A stretch of DNA of 64,000 bases from Polydactylus sextarius. Its lineage: Eukaryota; Chordata; Actinopteri; Polynemidae. This document shows, one piece after another, positions 1 to 12,839 of the stretch. The position numbers and the translations under genes are program-made. The DNA lies in NCBI GenBank assembly GCA_016801845.1, contig CM028912.1:22161501-22225500 (forward strand), in the 5' to 3' direction. The number at the start of each line of letters is the position of its first letter. Position 1 is the first letter of the stretch. Under the pieces are notes generated by a model that did no database searches, was not told where the DNA came from, and saw only the letters and a program-made list of their open reading frames with translations.

Positions 1-3000
1 ATGACCAGCTAACCATTTAGCGCACAGAGACCACACGTCTCATGACTGTGCACTCTTTGTCTTGGCCCCTAATGATGATAGAATAATAGTAATTATAGTA
101 ATATTATGACGAACATTTAGCGCTGCTTCGTTTCAGGAGGTGGAGATGTTCCCTCCCTTTGGTTCCCTCGTGCTGCTATGACTAACACACCACCCTGAAC
201 CATTTAACAGGCTTGGCTCAGCCACCAAAGAGCCACAGAGAAACTGTAATAGTTGTAAAATATCTGCTGGATGCGAGGAACCGCTCTGTTCACAAACACA
301 AGCGGCACACATCCTGAAAAAATAGCTGAAGAAAAACACAGCATGGAGAGTGGCTCAAATTCAATGAGATATAAAGTTTCTAGTGTATTAGCTGTGGTGG
401 CACGCATCAGGTTTTATTACATATGGCTGTGGGATAATGTAGAGCTGTGTATGGTGCACAGCTCAGCACAGAGTCTCAACTTTAACTGTGTCAACAGGCT
501 TTCACTTCATCAATATTTATGAACGGACTGTTATATTAACTGCTGCTGCACTGTCACATATACAAGACATATATGCGCATGTAAAATTATATAATTATTA
601 TACAAATTATTTTCTATATGGAATATATGTCTAAACTGTACAAACAAGTAAGTTTCTCTATGTATAATTCACATATTGCCTATTATGTAACGTATATTTA
701 GTGGAACACCTGCTCTTCCGCCTGAGCCACAGCCATGAATCCCATTGATGAAGACATAGGTTAAATATATGTTACTTATATGTAAAATAGCATTCACACT
801 ATTATTCAAACATTTTCATCAGTAATAGATACATTTTATTCTTCAATATGTTTTTGATCACTAACTAGTCTCGCAGCATTTATGCTCAAAGTCAAGTCAT
901 TGGTGGCTTCAGTGACTTGTTCCACATGCCCCAAAAAATTTAAAAAACAGTGTGAAATTCACCTGACATGTAATGTTCTTTTAAATGATGCTGAACTGTT
1001 TAAGAACAAAAGAAAAGAAAGAAAACTCAAATACTTCAGTGTCTGCAGTGTGCAATCTGTAATGCGGTTTTCTTTCTTCGCTTCAAAATGTCACACAGCA
1101 TCGTGGGTAAAGGCCACAGAGATTCTCTCATAAAAGCTGTTAACACTCAGGAGTCACACCAAGGACTGTCTTTACCGTAGTCAGAGACGGTGTAATTACA
1201 TGGCACCGTGCCACACACGAGCCACATGATCATAATTCACAGGATAGAGCCACAGAGACAGAAGTGCTATCTGGCAGAAGAGGCGCGGTAACATCAGCAA
1301 TGCTGCACAGTCAAAGTGAGATAAGAGTTACACCTGGACTTCAAACTCCAACATGATCTGCAACATCCTGCACTGTGTGGTCCATCAGCCCTTAGCTACC
1401 TGCTCTTGGGCTAGCAAGAGGTGGGAGGTCACATGTCAACATTACCTTTATTCTAATGTTTGGTTTATTTTAACCAAATGACCCAGAGTTTAGCACTTGC
1501 TTTGATATTGATCCAGTGTGATGAATCTACTTGTCAGGTGAAAAGATTCAGAATCAACTCTGTTAATTTCATTTCGTTTTGTTTGAGTTTGGTTTTTGAC
1601 TTTTTTTGAAAGACACATCACCTCTTTCCTTCTCTCCACCCTTGACGGCAACAATGCTGATGGTCCAGATTCTCCAGATGAGTTGATTGTTTGTGAGATC
1701 TTCTGGCCTCCCCCATTGAAGTTTGTCCAGGAAAGCAATGTGTGTATTTATTTATTTTTTATGTGTGTGTAGTAGGGTTGAGGTAGTTGCGGTGACTTTA
1801 TGAGATTCTCTCATCAGTCCCAGTTCCTCTCAGGTCGTTGTGTTGATCATTCAACACCATCATTCAGAGCCAGAGTTCTGCTTTTAAAGGCTTTGAATCA
1901 TGAACGGAACTAAAGCTAATTCTTCCTGCAGCCTCAGGCACATCTTCATCTCCAGAGCTGCTGTCGCCAGACACAAGGATGCTATTAAAAACGATGGGTT
2001 GATGAATACTGATGAGCTGAGTGCTGGATGAAATGAAGGCTCACATTTCAGTGTTAAGAACTGAAACTAAGACATTAAATATAAGTGTGTAGACACACAG
2101 AGAGCTGCAGGAGTCTTTTCGTTTTGTGCTGTTACCGTTCCACTGATCCTGAAGTACAAACCTGCATGGTCCTGAACTCCAGCAGCTACAGACAATAGTG
2201 GGTCCATTAAGATGGTGAAGAAGAGGGCCGAGCTCAGATCTCTCATGTCCTATCTGCCGACTCCCCTGCCCTCTCCCCGTGTTCATAAGTGATAACAGCC
2301 ACAGCCAATGTTCATGCCTCATTTCATTTCATTATCGTGTCCCATTCGCCTCATCGCCTCAGTTCCCAGGATACCCTTTCATCTCAGCATGCAGGCAATC
2401 ACTCATAGACAGAAACCATAATGGAGGTGGGGGGGTGTGACTAATCCAAGGTTTGTGAAACCAATTTTCTGTGCTCTATAAAGAATACTCAAGAGAGGAA
2501 GTGCTTGTAAAGTAGACATGAAAACTTCATATATGTTTATAGGAGATGCTGCAGTTTTTAGTACTGGTTACGGTTTGGTCCATAACACTGTTATAACAAG
2601 GAAGCTGAATGTGATTCAGGCAGCCGCATTCAGGTTGTTATTTTTGGATGCATGATAGTGAGAAGCTGAGGCTCTGAGCTCCCACTGAAACACTAGCTGT
2701 TTCCTCATCCATGATTTAACTTCCAGGCAGCGCAGACTGAAGCGTACAGGGACAAACATCCAGAGTCCAGATCCAGTCCCAGGCTCCTCGGGGACACAAC
2801 AGCAGTGACAACAGCAGTGGACAGAGCTGAAGGTCAGAGTTTCTCTGCCTCCTCATATCTCATCATTTGGAGGTTTCATTGAATGTCACCTGGTCAGATG
2901 GAGCGCAGCAACTTTTTCAGCAAACATAGGTGGGAAGATGAATGGTTCATTCTGTGAGATCAACAACATTTGTCCAAACACCTCAATCTGTTCCTGCAGA

Positions 3001-5951
3001 CCTTGACCCCCCCATCTGGAAAGTCCTCCTACTGCAGAAATAATTTTTTTTCCATAAAAACAGATGTTTAGTCAAAGAGAGCAGAGACACAAGGAGAATT
3101 CTCATTTCTCTCTGTGAGGCTTTATTTCTCATGTAATGTGTTGTTTAACTGTCAGTTTAGCTATGTTATTTTGGAGCTGTAAATACTGGACCCTGTCTAC
3201 TCAGATGCAGCCTGATGAGCATCAGTGAGGTGTAACAATGAGGAGTGATAATATTTGACTCGCTGGCTGACTTCCAGTTCTTTCCAGTGGTGTTTGTTTG
3301 GGGCTGAGGTCAGGGCTCAGTGCAGGCTTGTCAGTTTCAGTCATAATAAACTGGGAGATGTATTTCTGTATGAACATAAGGAGCTCTGGGAGGTCTGTCG
3401 GTGCCAGGAAGTCACATACACACCTACACACAACCATGTTCTCCTCAGAATCAATTGTGACAGAATTATTAAGACTTCAGTGATCCTCTGACTTGTCTAA
3501 CAGTGCCATCATTAAACTTGTATATACTTTGTTTTATGGCAACCATCAGATTTCCAAATAGTAAATGTTGCATGCTAACACATAAATCTGAGATAATGAA
3601 AGTGGGGGAAATGATACAGTGTGATCATGCTTTGCATGCCAACCATAGCATTCAGCTCAAGTTCCTGGCTTTGGAAATTTGCTGCAGATTGAAGAAACAT
3701 TTAGCTCTTGTAGTTTTTATTACATGTACATCCTGCTATGATTACGTTAAACTAAACTCAGAGTACAGATGCAGCTCTTCTCACACAAGAAATAGTTTTA
3801 ACTGTTTAATTAGAAAAAAAATCAAAAGAGTGGAGCAGAGGAAGGAGAAGATGAAACAAGAAGCATGTAATGTCCAGGTCAGACTTATTTGGACAAGTCT
3901 GAAGCAGAACCTGAGCTTTCAGCAGACAGAAATGATGCTGCACTGGGGGGTGTTTCAGTAAAGAGCTTTCACCTCTGTAGGACAATCGCCATGTTGCAGT
4001 GGACAACAAGAGCTGTGGCAGTTATCAGGCCATTATTTGTTATTCTCAGTTTTAACGTTATCAGTCATTATTCATGTTTATGTCCAAGTTTTTGTTTAGA
4101 TTTTCCTGTGACACCTGTTTTAACCTTGAATGAGAAGTCACAGATGATCCACAACTCCGAGAAACTCAACTGAATAATGCGGATGGCTGTTATGAATGAT
4201 TAGACAGAGATGATAAAGGGATGACTGACGAGTGAAAAGCTGCAGCGCAGAATGACCTAGCTTCACTCTGTGGTGAGTTCAACCTGACACTACTATGATT
4301 TATAAAGTGAGAGTAAGCCCTGGAGAAAAGCCAAGGCTTAGACAATTAGAGCAGAGCAGTCAGGTCAAACCTTCTCCCAACACTTAAGTCCATCAGTCAG
4401 AGAGAAACTCGCTCTGCTTTACTTAGGTCAGCTAATTATTCATGGGCTGTCATAACTGCATCCGAGCATGCAGCCTTGACCTCTCTAAACACAGTTCAGC
4501 TGCTTTAATTTAACACACTCACACTCATGGCAGTGGGTGGCATGCTAACTGCTGCACACGGGAACTTTTCATCCTTTTTGTTTCCTGATACTGTTGTTTT
4601 GTTCACTGAGTTATCATGAGTCACCTTCGAGGAAAAGATGCAAATTACAGATACATTCAGTCTCCAGGGTGAAAGGAACATGAACCATCGAGACACGTGA
4701 TTCTGAAATCACTGCGTCACTGTTATTATAGCATTATTACGCACAGAGACATTGTCACGTTGCGTGCGAAAAACACGTCATATATCAACACATTTCATAT
4801 GATCATTGTTCTGTTCACTGGAAAGGAAATGTTTACATCAGTAGACAATAAATAATAAAAAATGTAAATAACTGACTGTATATGTCTGCCCCAGTGTCCA
4901 CAGTTATTATAAGTAAATATTAAATAAAATAAAATTTTGACTACATTAGCAGTAAAAGCTAACAGGCACTACATTGTCTAGTTCTTTTCTTAAAGGTACA
5001 GTCTCTGCCTACAGTCTCAGAGTCAGGCCAAGTTCAAGACAAACAGAGGTGCTGAACGCCCTGTTGCATAACGCCAGCCTTATGACTGCTTTTTAAATGG
5101 ACGGGGTTTATATTCACATTGATTGGGTGAAAACTTGAACACATCTACCAAATGGGAGAAAACCAAGTCGCCTGTTGCAAATCAATACACAATGTTGTGC
5201 CGCTGAACTTAACGTTCATGAATCCAACATCACCGGGTCGAAGACTCTGATCTTACAAGTGTGGTTTTTCACCAAGACACCATGGGAGCAGCAGAGAGAC
5301 TCTTCATTCACCCCATAAGGAGTCATTTAACCATCACACTGACTGCGAAGATGTTACAACTGTTCAACTGTCACCAAATCCTAACCACCTCACCCACTCA
5401 TTCATTGATCAGCTCACAGTAAATCAGTCATCTGCCAGTCATAAGCCAGTCATCTCCCCTCGTCATGTCAGTTATGGTCAACATGTTGTTGTTACTTCAT
5501 ATTCCTTGTTTATGTCCTAGTATCATCATCATCACAACCTATTTGAGGACTCAGGACTTCACTTTGAATGGTTTGGTTGTTAAGTATAGTAGTTGTGTGG
5601 TCAGTGCTTTATTAATACTAACAGTAGAGCATATGTTGTTTGTCTTGGTATGTCGTTAATAGTACTGGATGTTACTGAGGTCATAGGGTTACTCTCAGTG
5701 ACATGTTGTTGCAGGTTAATATCTTTGATTGTGAGTCCTGACACACAGAGAACAGCCATGTTTCCACCTTTGTCGTCCTACCGTAATTTTAGTGAACTGG
5801 TAATAACCCTGAGTCAATAGTGATGGTACCTCTAGTTGAGCTCGTCAGTCTCTAAACATAGAGCACACCAGATTTACAAAATCAACAGTAAATGAACATG
5901 ATAAATAGTTACATTTGTGATATGAGTGAAGTAAACAGCTCCACATCATCA
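1..5951. other. gene-free stretch, no recognised content
   Basis: I examined both strands and found no exon, RNA gene or transposon protein I could name. Open frames here are short, lack family motifs and do not join through splice sites. Base composition is AT-rich with scattered TG-rich stretches. Distant regulatory elements could lie here but cannot be recognised without alignment to other fish. Confidence 0.5.
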
Positions 5952-5992
5952 TCAGCAGCAGTTCAGGCTGAAACAGCCTGAACTGCTGCTGA
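5952..5992. repeat. perfect 19-bp inverted repeat, 3-nt loop
   Basis: The arms 5952-5970 and 5974-5992 are exact reverse complements, separated by AAA. The stem is rich in CAGCAG/CTGCTG. It would fold into a very stable short hairpin in DNA or RNA. It is too short for an ordinary pre-miRNA, and no coding sequence or terminator context surrounds it. Function unknown. Confidence 0.85.
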
Positions 5993-6564
5993 ACTGCTGC
6001 ACTGAATTATCTAATCCATCGTGACAGGGGGTGATTTAGTTTCCAGGGAGCAATTCATCAAAATTGATTTATTGCATTATTACAGCTTCTATCATCCTGC
6101 TGCTCTGACTTTGTAATCTGCTTAAGGCAGAGGCTGCAGCATCAGTTCAACACTGCAACCTTTTTGACCTGCCGCTATTTTACTGTTGCCTGAGTCTTCA
6201 TCTGCACTGTCCCACACTCAGCACACACATGACAGTTTTAAGCTTATATACTGTTCACAGTTTTCAGATCCTCTTTAGCCACATATGCCAGCACTTGTGT
6301 CTGACATGGCTCTGACATCTGACATCTGACACAATAACAATCAGTTACACGTGTCACACAGTACAAATGTGCAGCTGTGAAGGTCACGGGGCAGGAAACA
6401 TACAAACCATGCTGATAAATAATGTGGGAGCTGACCCTATTTAGTGTCCCCTCAGCACTGAGAGCTGTGACACTCACATCCATCATTGTTTGAACTGGAG
6501 AGACACAGTGTATACAGGGCTGCACAAACTGATCAATGAAACACACACGGGGGAAAAATACCAC

Positions 6565-6960
6565 CTCTGGAATATAAAACCCCAATTATGAAAAAGGTGG
6601 GACATTGTGCAAATTGTAAATAAAAACAGAATGCAATGATATGGAAATCTCATAAACCCATATTTAATTCATAACAGAACATAGAAAACATATCAAATGT
6701 TTATACTAAGTAAATTTATCTTTTTAAAGAAAAAAATAAGGTAATTTTGAATATCATGGCAGCAACATCTCAAAAAGGTTGGGACAAGGACATGTTTACC
6801 ATGTTTACCACTGTGTGACATCCCCTCTCATTTTCTCTGTCTGTAAACATTCTGTACATTTTAGGGGAGGAATGTTGTCTCATTTTTGTCTGATATAAGA
6901 TTCTAGTTATTCAACTGTCCTAGGTCTTCTGTGTCTTATTGAAACTATAGCATTAAGTGA
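6565..6960 (+). repeat. interspersed repeat, probably DNA-transposon derived
   Basis: The block starting around 'ataaaaccccaattatg' and running through 'acagaatgcaatgatatgg' and 'cataaacccatatttaatt' resembles a dispersed repeat I recall from several fish genomes. No transposase reading frame is visible. The family cannot be assigned from sequence alone and the right boundary is approximate. Confidence 0.4.
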
Positions 6961-7552
6961 ACAGTGCAAGTATCAAAGATGGACAAAGTAGCACAGCCTG
7001 TGGTCAGGGTGAGTCCACAATATAAAACTGATCTAATATTACACTTGCATAAGCTGTTTAAAGATATGACACAGAGGCATTACAAATGTGTGAACTGAGT
7101 CCAGAGGCATTACTACGGAGCAAGATTAGATACTGTGAACTGAACCTGTTCCAGAGCAGGTTATGTTCCTAGTTTCAGCTTGAAATCAGCCTTAAAAAGT
7201 TGTTTGCTTTCACTACTCACTTTCTTTCGACCTTGGAGCAAGGATTTTACGAGATTTGTAACGTGAGTATAGATTCAAAAAAATTAAATATGTTCATTCA
7301 TTCATTAATTCATTAAGTCATATATGAGGAATATTCACTCAGTGCAAATCAGATCAGCAGTGATTTCTGCGCCTTCTTTATGGTGAAACTGTGTCAGAGC
7401 TAAATGCTCTTCGTCAGTATCATGTTTAAATTTGCTGTGGGTTTAGAGTGTCAGAATCTAATTTACACCAGTTCACACCTTCAGCATTTTCCTGCAGCAT
7501 TCCTTATGTTTTATGAGTGATGCAGTGCCTCGCATTGCGAACTACTGTGCCT

Positions 7553-8533
7553 CTATAGCAAAGCTATAGGGGGACCAACTATTGTTATTGTGTGTATTTC
7601 TTATTATTATTTTCTTTCTTTTTTTTTTTTTTTACCTTTTTTTGACCGTTAATGCAGACAAAACCGTAGGTCACACACAGACAAATAGAATACCAAAACA
7701 TGTGGCTCGATCAACTCAGTGTACTATTTTTCTTTTCAAAAGAAAATTTCCCACAGAGTAAAAAACATTGCAATTTCTTAACGTTTTGCAAACATCTACT
7801 GCTTTGGCATACTTTTACCCAGAGACATGATTTTAACTTTAAAATGTAGCCACAAGTCTGATGTATTGATGTGTCATTCAACTTTTTTTGATAGGTTGTA
7901 TAATTTTGATCAGTCACAAATCAATGACCATGATTAATTTTGGAGAAATTCAGAGTTTTTAATGAGTGTGTATTGGGTCGACTGTTGAGGCTACAGTGAG
8001 TGATGTCATCAGTCAGGGTGACAGCCTTTCAGAAAATTGTCTGAAAAATATTTTTTTTACATGGTGCTCACAGTCACAAATGTGATTCCACACGTACCAC
8101 ATCAAACTGCACCAAACTCTCGCTTTTGAAAATGAATGCAACTAGACTAAACAAATATAGCTGCAAAAAATTAATTCTGGAAAAAGGATAAAATGAGGTG
8201 TAAAAAGAAATTTCATCACCAAAGATTTCATCATATCAAATTTCATCATCATTTCATTTTTTTCTATTTATTATAGAAAAAGATTATATGAATAGAAAAG
8301 CTGAAATCGTAGTTGCAAAAAATTCATCATAGCATTGTAGCATCCTAGCAACGTAGTATCTTAACATCATGTTATTGTAGCATCCTGGCATCTCAGCATC
8401 ATAGTATATCATTATAGCATCATGGTATCACTGACTGCAACAGCTGCCTAAAGGCGACAACAGTACAGCCCCTGCGGTAGCGACTGCTACAGCAAACTGC
8501 ACCACTCACGATTTCCCGCAGGAAATCGTCTAG
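7553..8533 (+). repeat. putative non-autonomous element bounded by two hairpins
   Basis: The left edge has a 7-bp stem with loop AAA (7553-7569). The right edge has an 8-bp stem with a 4-nt loop (8509-8528), followed directly by TCTAG. Between them are a poly-T tract (7620-7633) and a run of degenerate 'agcatc' motifs (about 8325-8425). A 3' hairpin followed by CTAG is reminiscent of Helitron/Helentron-type ends, but the 5' end does not match a classic Helitron and no Rep/helicase sequence is present. The element and its family are inferred. Confidence 0.35.
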
Positions 8534-8539
8534 TTTATA

Positions 8540-10894
8540 ATTTCAGTGTTTTCTTATGCTCTTCTGAACGTCAAATTTTAACATCAAGTTCTTCTTGTGT
8601 GGAGGAAGTGACATGATTTTGTGTTAAAGAAGTATAAAATGACGTGTTAAACAGTCCGTTGATGTGAGCACACCACAGACTAAGGAATAAACCCTGAGTT
8701 AGCAAACACAGTTGGTAATCAGCTTCATGACACCAATCTGTTGTTGCAAGATGAGTCTCTTGAGCAACTCACTCAGAGACAGTCTGACTGTGTATGTTTA
8801 CATGCACCACTTTAATCCGATTATAGGCTGAAAATGGCTCTTTGATCCAACTGATTTCAATCCGATTGAGGAAAAAAACACTCACTGCGTTGAGTTTGCT
8901 CATAGTACAGCCCTCATGATGAGGTGTGGTTCCTCAGCACAGACTATTTTTTTCAAGGTCAGTGTCCAGAGAAAAACAGCATCAACTTACATATACAAAG
9001 AAACAACTTACAACAAATGTGGATTTAAACTCTTAATCTGTAGTTAACAGTCACTAAACAGTGAAACACTTGCATGCTTATGTAATGCATGAACATTATC
9101 TTAGTTTATTTCAAACTGTTGTTAGATTTTTGTCAACAATGATGAACAAAGAGATTGCAGTTATTTTTCTTTTTTTTCCTGGAAGAACCTGGATGTCTCA
9201 AATGTCTCTTAAAGATAATGATACAATATTATTTGTTTATCCTGACCTGTTGTAGTTGTAGACCATGTGAAAGTCTTGCAGATGTCTCTGAACATTAAAC
9301 AATTAAACACAATGACAGACTACAGTTGTGATACTATTGGTAGAGCATGTAAATGTTGGATGGGTGCAGTTTATATTCATATTAAACAAATTCATATTAA
9401 ACAAAGGGCTGAAATAAAATTTAAAAAAAACTTGTATTAACAAGTAATTGACATTGCTAATTGTTAATTAGCTTAGCCTTTGCCTGCCTGTGTCTTAGTG
9501 TCCTGAGGTAACCTGGTCTCTGTCTCATGTTGTTATAAACTGATTTTTCTGCCTGCTGCCATGAGAAATTCACTGCTACATTGTCTCAGGGGCCACACAG
9601 AGGTTTTGTCCTGACCTGGACTGAGGCTGATTCTGTCGGCAGGTAGTCTCACGGTGGCAGGATGGGGAGGGAGGCTGCAGTCATCACTGCTGCTGGTTAA
9701 TGACCCATCATCTCGGGGATGTGCTGTAACCTCCAGAGTCGTGATGAAGCTGAACAACACTGCCTTCATATATACTGCTGCTAAAGAGGGGACATGTTCA
9801 GACTGATATCACAGGAGGTAAAATATAAAAGGAAACACACAGAGATTAAGGCCATCAACAGAGTTTACTTTCTTCTTTCCTGCTCTTTGAGGCTAGTGAT
9901 ACACTTCAGTGTTTGTTTTTAACAATAAACTTCCACATCTTTAGGAGCTCACCAGCATCTCCACGATTGAAGATGTGTTTTTCATGAACTACAGTGATGA
10001 TATGATGGGATGGCAAGATGTGCGTCGAAACCACACAACAGCAACCATCACAAGGTGATGTATGTAGTTGCGTCCCCTGTGTTGGATGGCAGAGATAATT
10101 GCAGCCACATCCTCTCAGATGTGAGAGCACTCCTGCTCCCAGATAATGAGGTCAGCTCTCTCCGGTGTCTCTGCAGCTCTGTAGACACCCAATCTGTCAA
10201 CCTGCAGCTCTGAGGTCTCCTGGACAAGAATAAAAGCCTTTTTACTTTTTTTACTTTGAGGAAACAGGGAAGATGAGAGCTCTGCATTTGGGTACAATGA
10301 GCAGAGATTAGACTCCACAATACAGCTCAGAGACAGCTGCTGCTATAGGAGGATAGACACTTATCATTATGTCAGATTATGGATTTAAATGGCACAAATG
10401 ATAGTTACTAAATATATTTAAAACAGGGTTTGTGAGTGTGTCCAACAGGGTTCTGCTCCTGGTCCTGTGTTACTTACATACAAACGCAACTCTCTCTGTC
10501 ACATGCTCACCTTCATCCAACCATTGCACTCCCACTTTAACTTTCCCTTATTTTTTCCATATTATGGATTCTCCAGGTAGATGACACACAGTCTAACTGA
10601 GGAACTGTTCTACCTTTTCTTCTTGCTCAAAGATGACAGTTCTATACTTAGATGATGAGTATATATAGATGACTTAGAGGACCCTAGATGATGGTGATTT
10701 TCCCCCACCTTAATGCTCCTCCACTCTGTGTATCACTCTGTGTTTTATTATAGCTAACACATCTCACACGTCTCTGCTCACAAAAAGAGGTTTGTGGATT
10801 TAGTTGGTTCCTCTTGAGCTGAGAAGACACAGCTTCATAAACTTAAGCTGCACCTCTGGTTCAGTCTAAGCTTTAGCTGCTTTCGGTAGATAAA
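8540..10894. other. gene-free stretch
   Basis: No exon, RNA gene or transposase was recognised. The sequence is AT-rich. Near 8810-8870 are 'aatccgatt' motifs like those in some fish DNA-transposon ends, too weak to annotate. Open frames between 9.5 and 10.3 kb overlap on both strands, have no domain and look like chance. Confidence 0.45.
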
Positions 10895-11681
10895 TAGCCG
10901 GCTTCACGCTGTTGGGCCAGGCTGGGTCAGGGCCATTTGGGGCCCATCTAGGTGCCAGTGTCCCAGGTCTAGCCCTGAGACTTTTGTGTTCAGATTGTCA
11001 GGCCACTGGCCTCTCTTGATTACCCTTCAGCCAGCCCCCATTGGTGAAAATGTTACCAACACCACCCATTTTCAACAGGATGGGAGGTTCAAGCAAACAA
11101 AAACAAATGACTAGTGGGAAGTAAACAATCAATTCTGTCACTGTTTTTAATTCTAGTTGTACCAGATCTACATGGGTCTGCTGTAGGAGGTTAGCTTGCT
11201 AACTGCTGCTAGCTAAAACTGCGCTCGCAGTTTCTTAAGTTTTTCTCAGACAGGGAAGTTCTCTGGATGTTTACCTTGGAAAGCTCTGCTGCGATGTGTT
11301 TCATCATCTTTCATCATCATCATCTTCATTCTTCCAAGAGCAGAGCATGAAAATTATCGTGAGACCAGAACTGTCGACCCAGAACGGTCCATCGTTCTCT
11401 GTAGCAGCTAAAATCATAAATACATTTCTGTACTGCCATCTTCAGAGCCTCTACCTGCTGTCTCCAAACCTACCGCAACGGGTTGACTCCACTTTAATGT
11501 TGACGACACCTCTAGCCCTTCTCTGGCCCTGCATGACCCAACATTTTGGTCAGGCCAGAAATCTGGCGCCAGTGGGCCCAAGACAGCCCCGACGTGGCGC
11601 CAGTTAGCACCAGCTTGAGACAGTGTGAAAGCAATTAGCCCTGGCTGGCTCGGCTTTGGCCCAACTGTATTAAGCCGGCTA
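10895..11681. mobile_element. MITE-like DNA element with terminal inverted repeats
   Basis: The left end reads tagccggctt...gttgggcca (from 10895). The reverse complement of the right end (to 11681) reads the same over most of the first 30 bases, with a few mismatches. Both ends are flanked by TA, consistent with a TA target-site duplication as in Tc1/mariner-type or other TA-inserting elements. The 787-bp interior encodes nothing recognisable, so it would be non-autonomous. A GGCGCCA motif occurs twice near the right end. Confidence 0.6.
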
Positions 11682-11699
11682 ATGTTTGATAAATGTAGA

Positions 11700-11975
11700 T
11701 ATGTGTTAAATGGACTGCATTCATGTGGCGCTTTTCTGGTCTCCTCATGACCACTTAAAACACTTTACACTAGAGTTGGCATTCACACCCATTCGCACAG
11801 CACCTCCACAATGTGCACTTTTTTGCTGATCACATTCACAAGCATTTCACACACTAACTTGCTATTTAACTTGAGGTTCAGCATCTTTCCCAAGGACTCC
11901 TTGACATGTGGACAGAGAGAAGACTTGGATAAACAAGGAGTAAACCTCCCAGTGACCACCAAACACATGTTGGTC
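11700..11975 (+). repeat. common teleost interspersed repeat (aaatggactgcatt type)
   Basis: It begins 'aaatggactgcattcatg' and continues through 'gcgcttttctggtc', 'cacttaaaacactttacac' and 'cattcacacccattcgcac' to a 'tcccaaggactccttgacatg' block. This series is widespread in teleost genomes by my recollection. It abuts the MITE-like element at 10895-11681. No protein is encoded. Its classification (SINE-like or DNA element) is not settled here. Confidence 0.55.
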
Positions 11976-12019
11976 AACACAAAATGGCAACATTAGTGTA
12001 GGCAGAGTTCATCAAGAGC

Positions 12020-12814
12020 CACAAAGGCAACTGGACTCATAACTGGAAAGTCCCTGGCACAGACAAACATGGACATCTGACTAGGTCCTTAAATGATGCC
12101 TTCAGGAATCCAAGTAGAAACCCCAAGTGGTAGACATCTAGCACCACTTTCCTTCTTTCAAAAGGTAAGGACTCAAGAGTGCCCAAAGACTATTGACCAG
12201 TGAGCATGTAGGCAATTGCCAACTGCCCGCTAACACTGGAACAGCCGAAATGCTGCAAGGCTGCCAAGAGCAACTACTCATCAGCAAGATGATTGTAACT
12301 GTGCTGAAGGAGGACTGGGGGAATCTGGGAATGGTGAGGATCCACCATAGAGAATCCTTCAGCAGTGTCCTACACTCTTGGATTCTGGCAGCCTTGAGGA
12401 TCATCCTGGCATATCCACTTTCACATGATTTCTTGAGATCACAATGAATGAATAGAGAATTGAAATGCAGCTATTCAACAACAAAGGTTGCATCAGACCT
12501 GGGAAGATCAGAACAGAGAAATCTTCCAGGGCAACTGGCTTTCACCCCTGCCATGCTGCTTTGCACTTTCCAACATGCTAAATAGACAGGGTCTAGGATA
12601 TGCAGTAGACAAGCAACACACGGTCAGCCATCTGCTGTACATGGATGACCTGAAGCTCTTTACCAAAAACACGTCTCAACTCAAACAGGCTCTTGCAACC
12701 ATCAAGGCGTTAAATGATGACATCAAAATGAAGTTTGGCTTAGATAAGTGCGGCACTGCAATCTTCAAAGGTAGTGTGCTGGTGAAGAGCCAAAGTAGCC
12801 ATCTGGAATACTAA
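12020..12814 (+). mobile_element. R2/NeSL-like LINE reverse transcriptase relic
   Basis: This is a decayed reverse transcriptase read across several frames. In order: a 'LLSKGKD' then 'PKDY' block near 12150-12195, 'GCQEQLLISKMI' at about 12258-12295, 'HSWIL' near 12372, 'GNWLSPL' near 12530, and the catalytic YMDD box within 'SHLLYMDDLKLFTKN' (about 12626-12670), followed by 'FGLDKC'. The order and motifs fit site-specific-type LINE polymerases related to R2/NeSL. Stops and frameshifts between the blocks mean it is inactive. No zinc fingers or restriction-like endonuclease were found. Confidence 0.7.
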
Positions 12815-12839
12815 TAATATATGCAATCAGTCTGAGACA

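Noticed and set aside
3503..3961. 152-codon plus-strand frame, the longest in the first 5 kb
   Set aside because: No recognisable domain, biased composition, no splice context, and overlapping open frames on the other strand.
8795..8885. 'tttacatgcacc...aatccgatt' block as a DNA-transposon terminus
   Set aside because: Similar words are known to me from fish repeats, but no partner inverted repeat was found nearby and the match is short.
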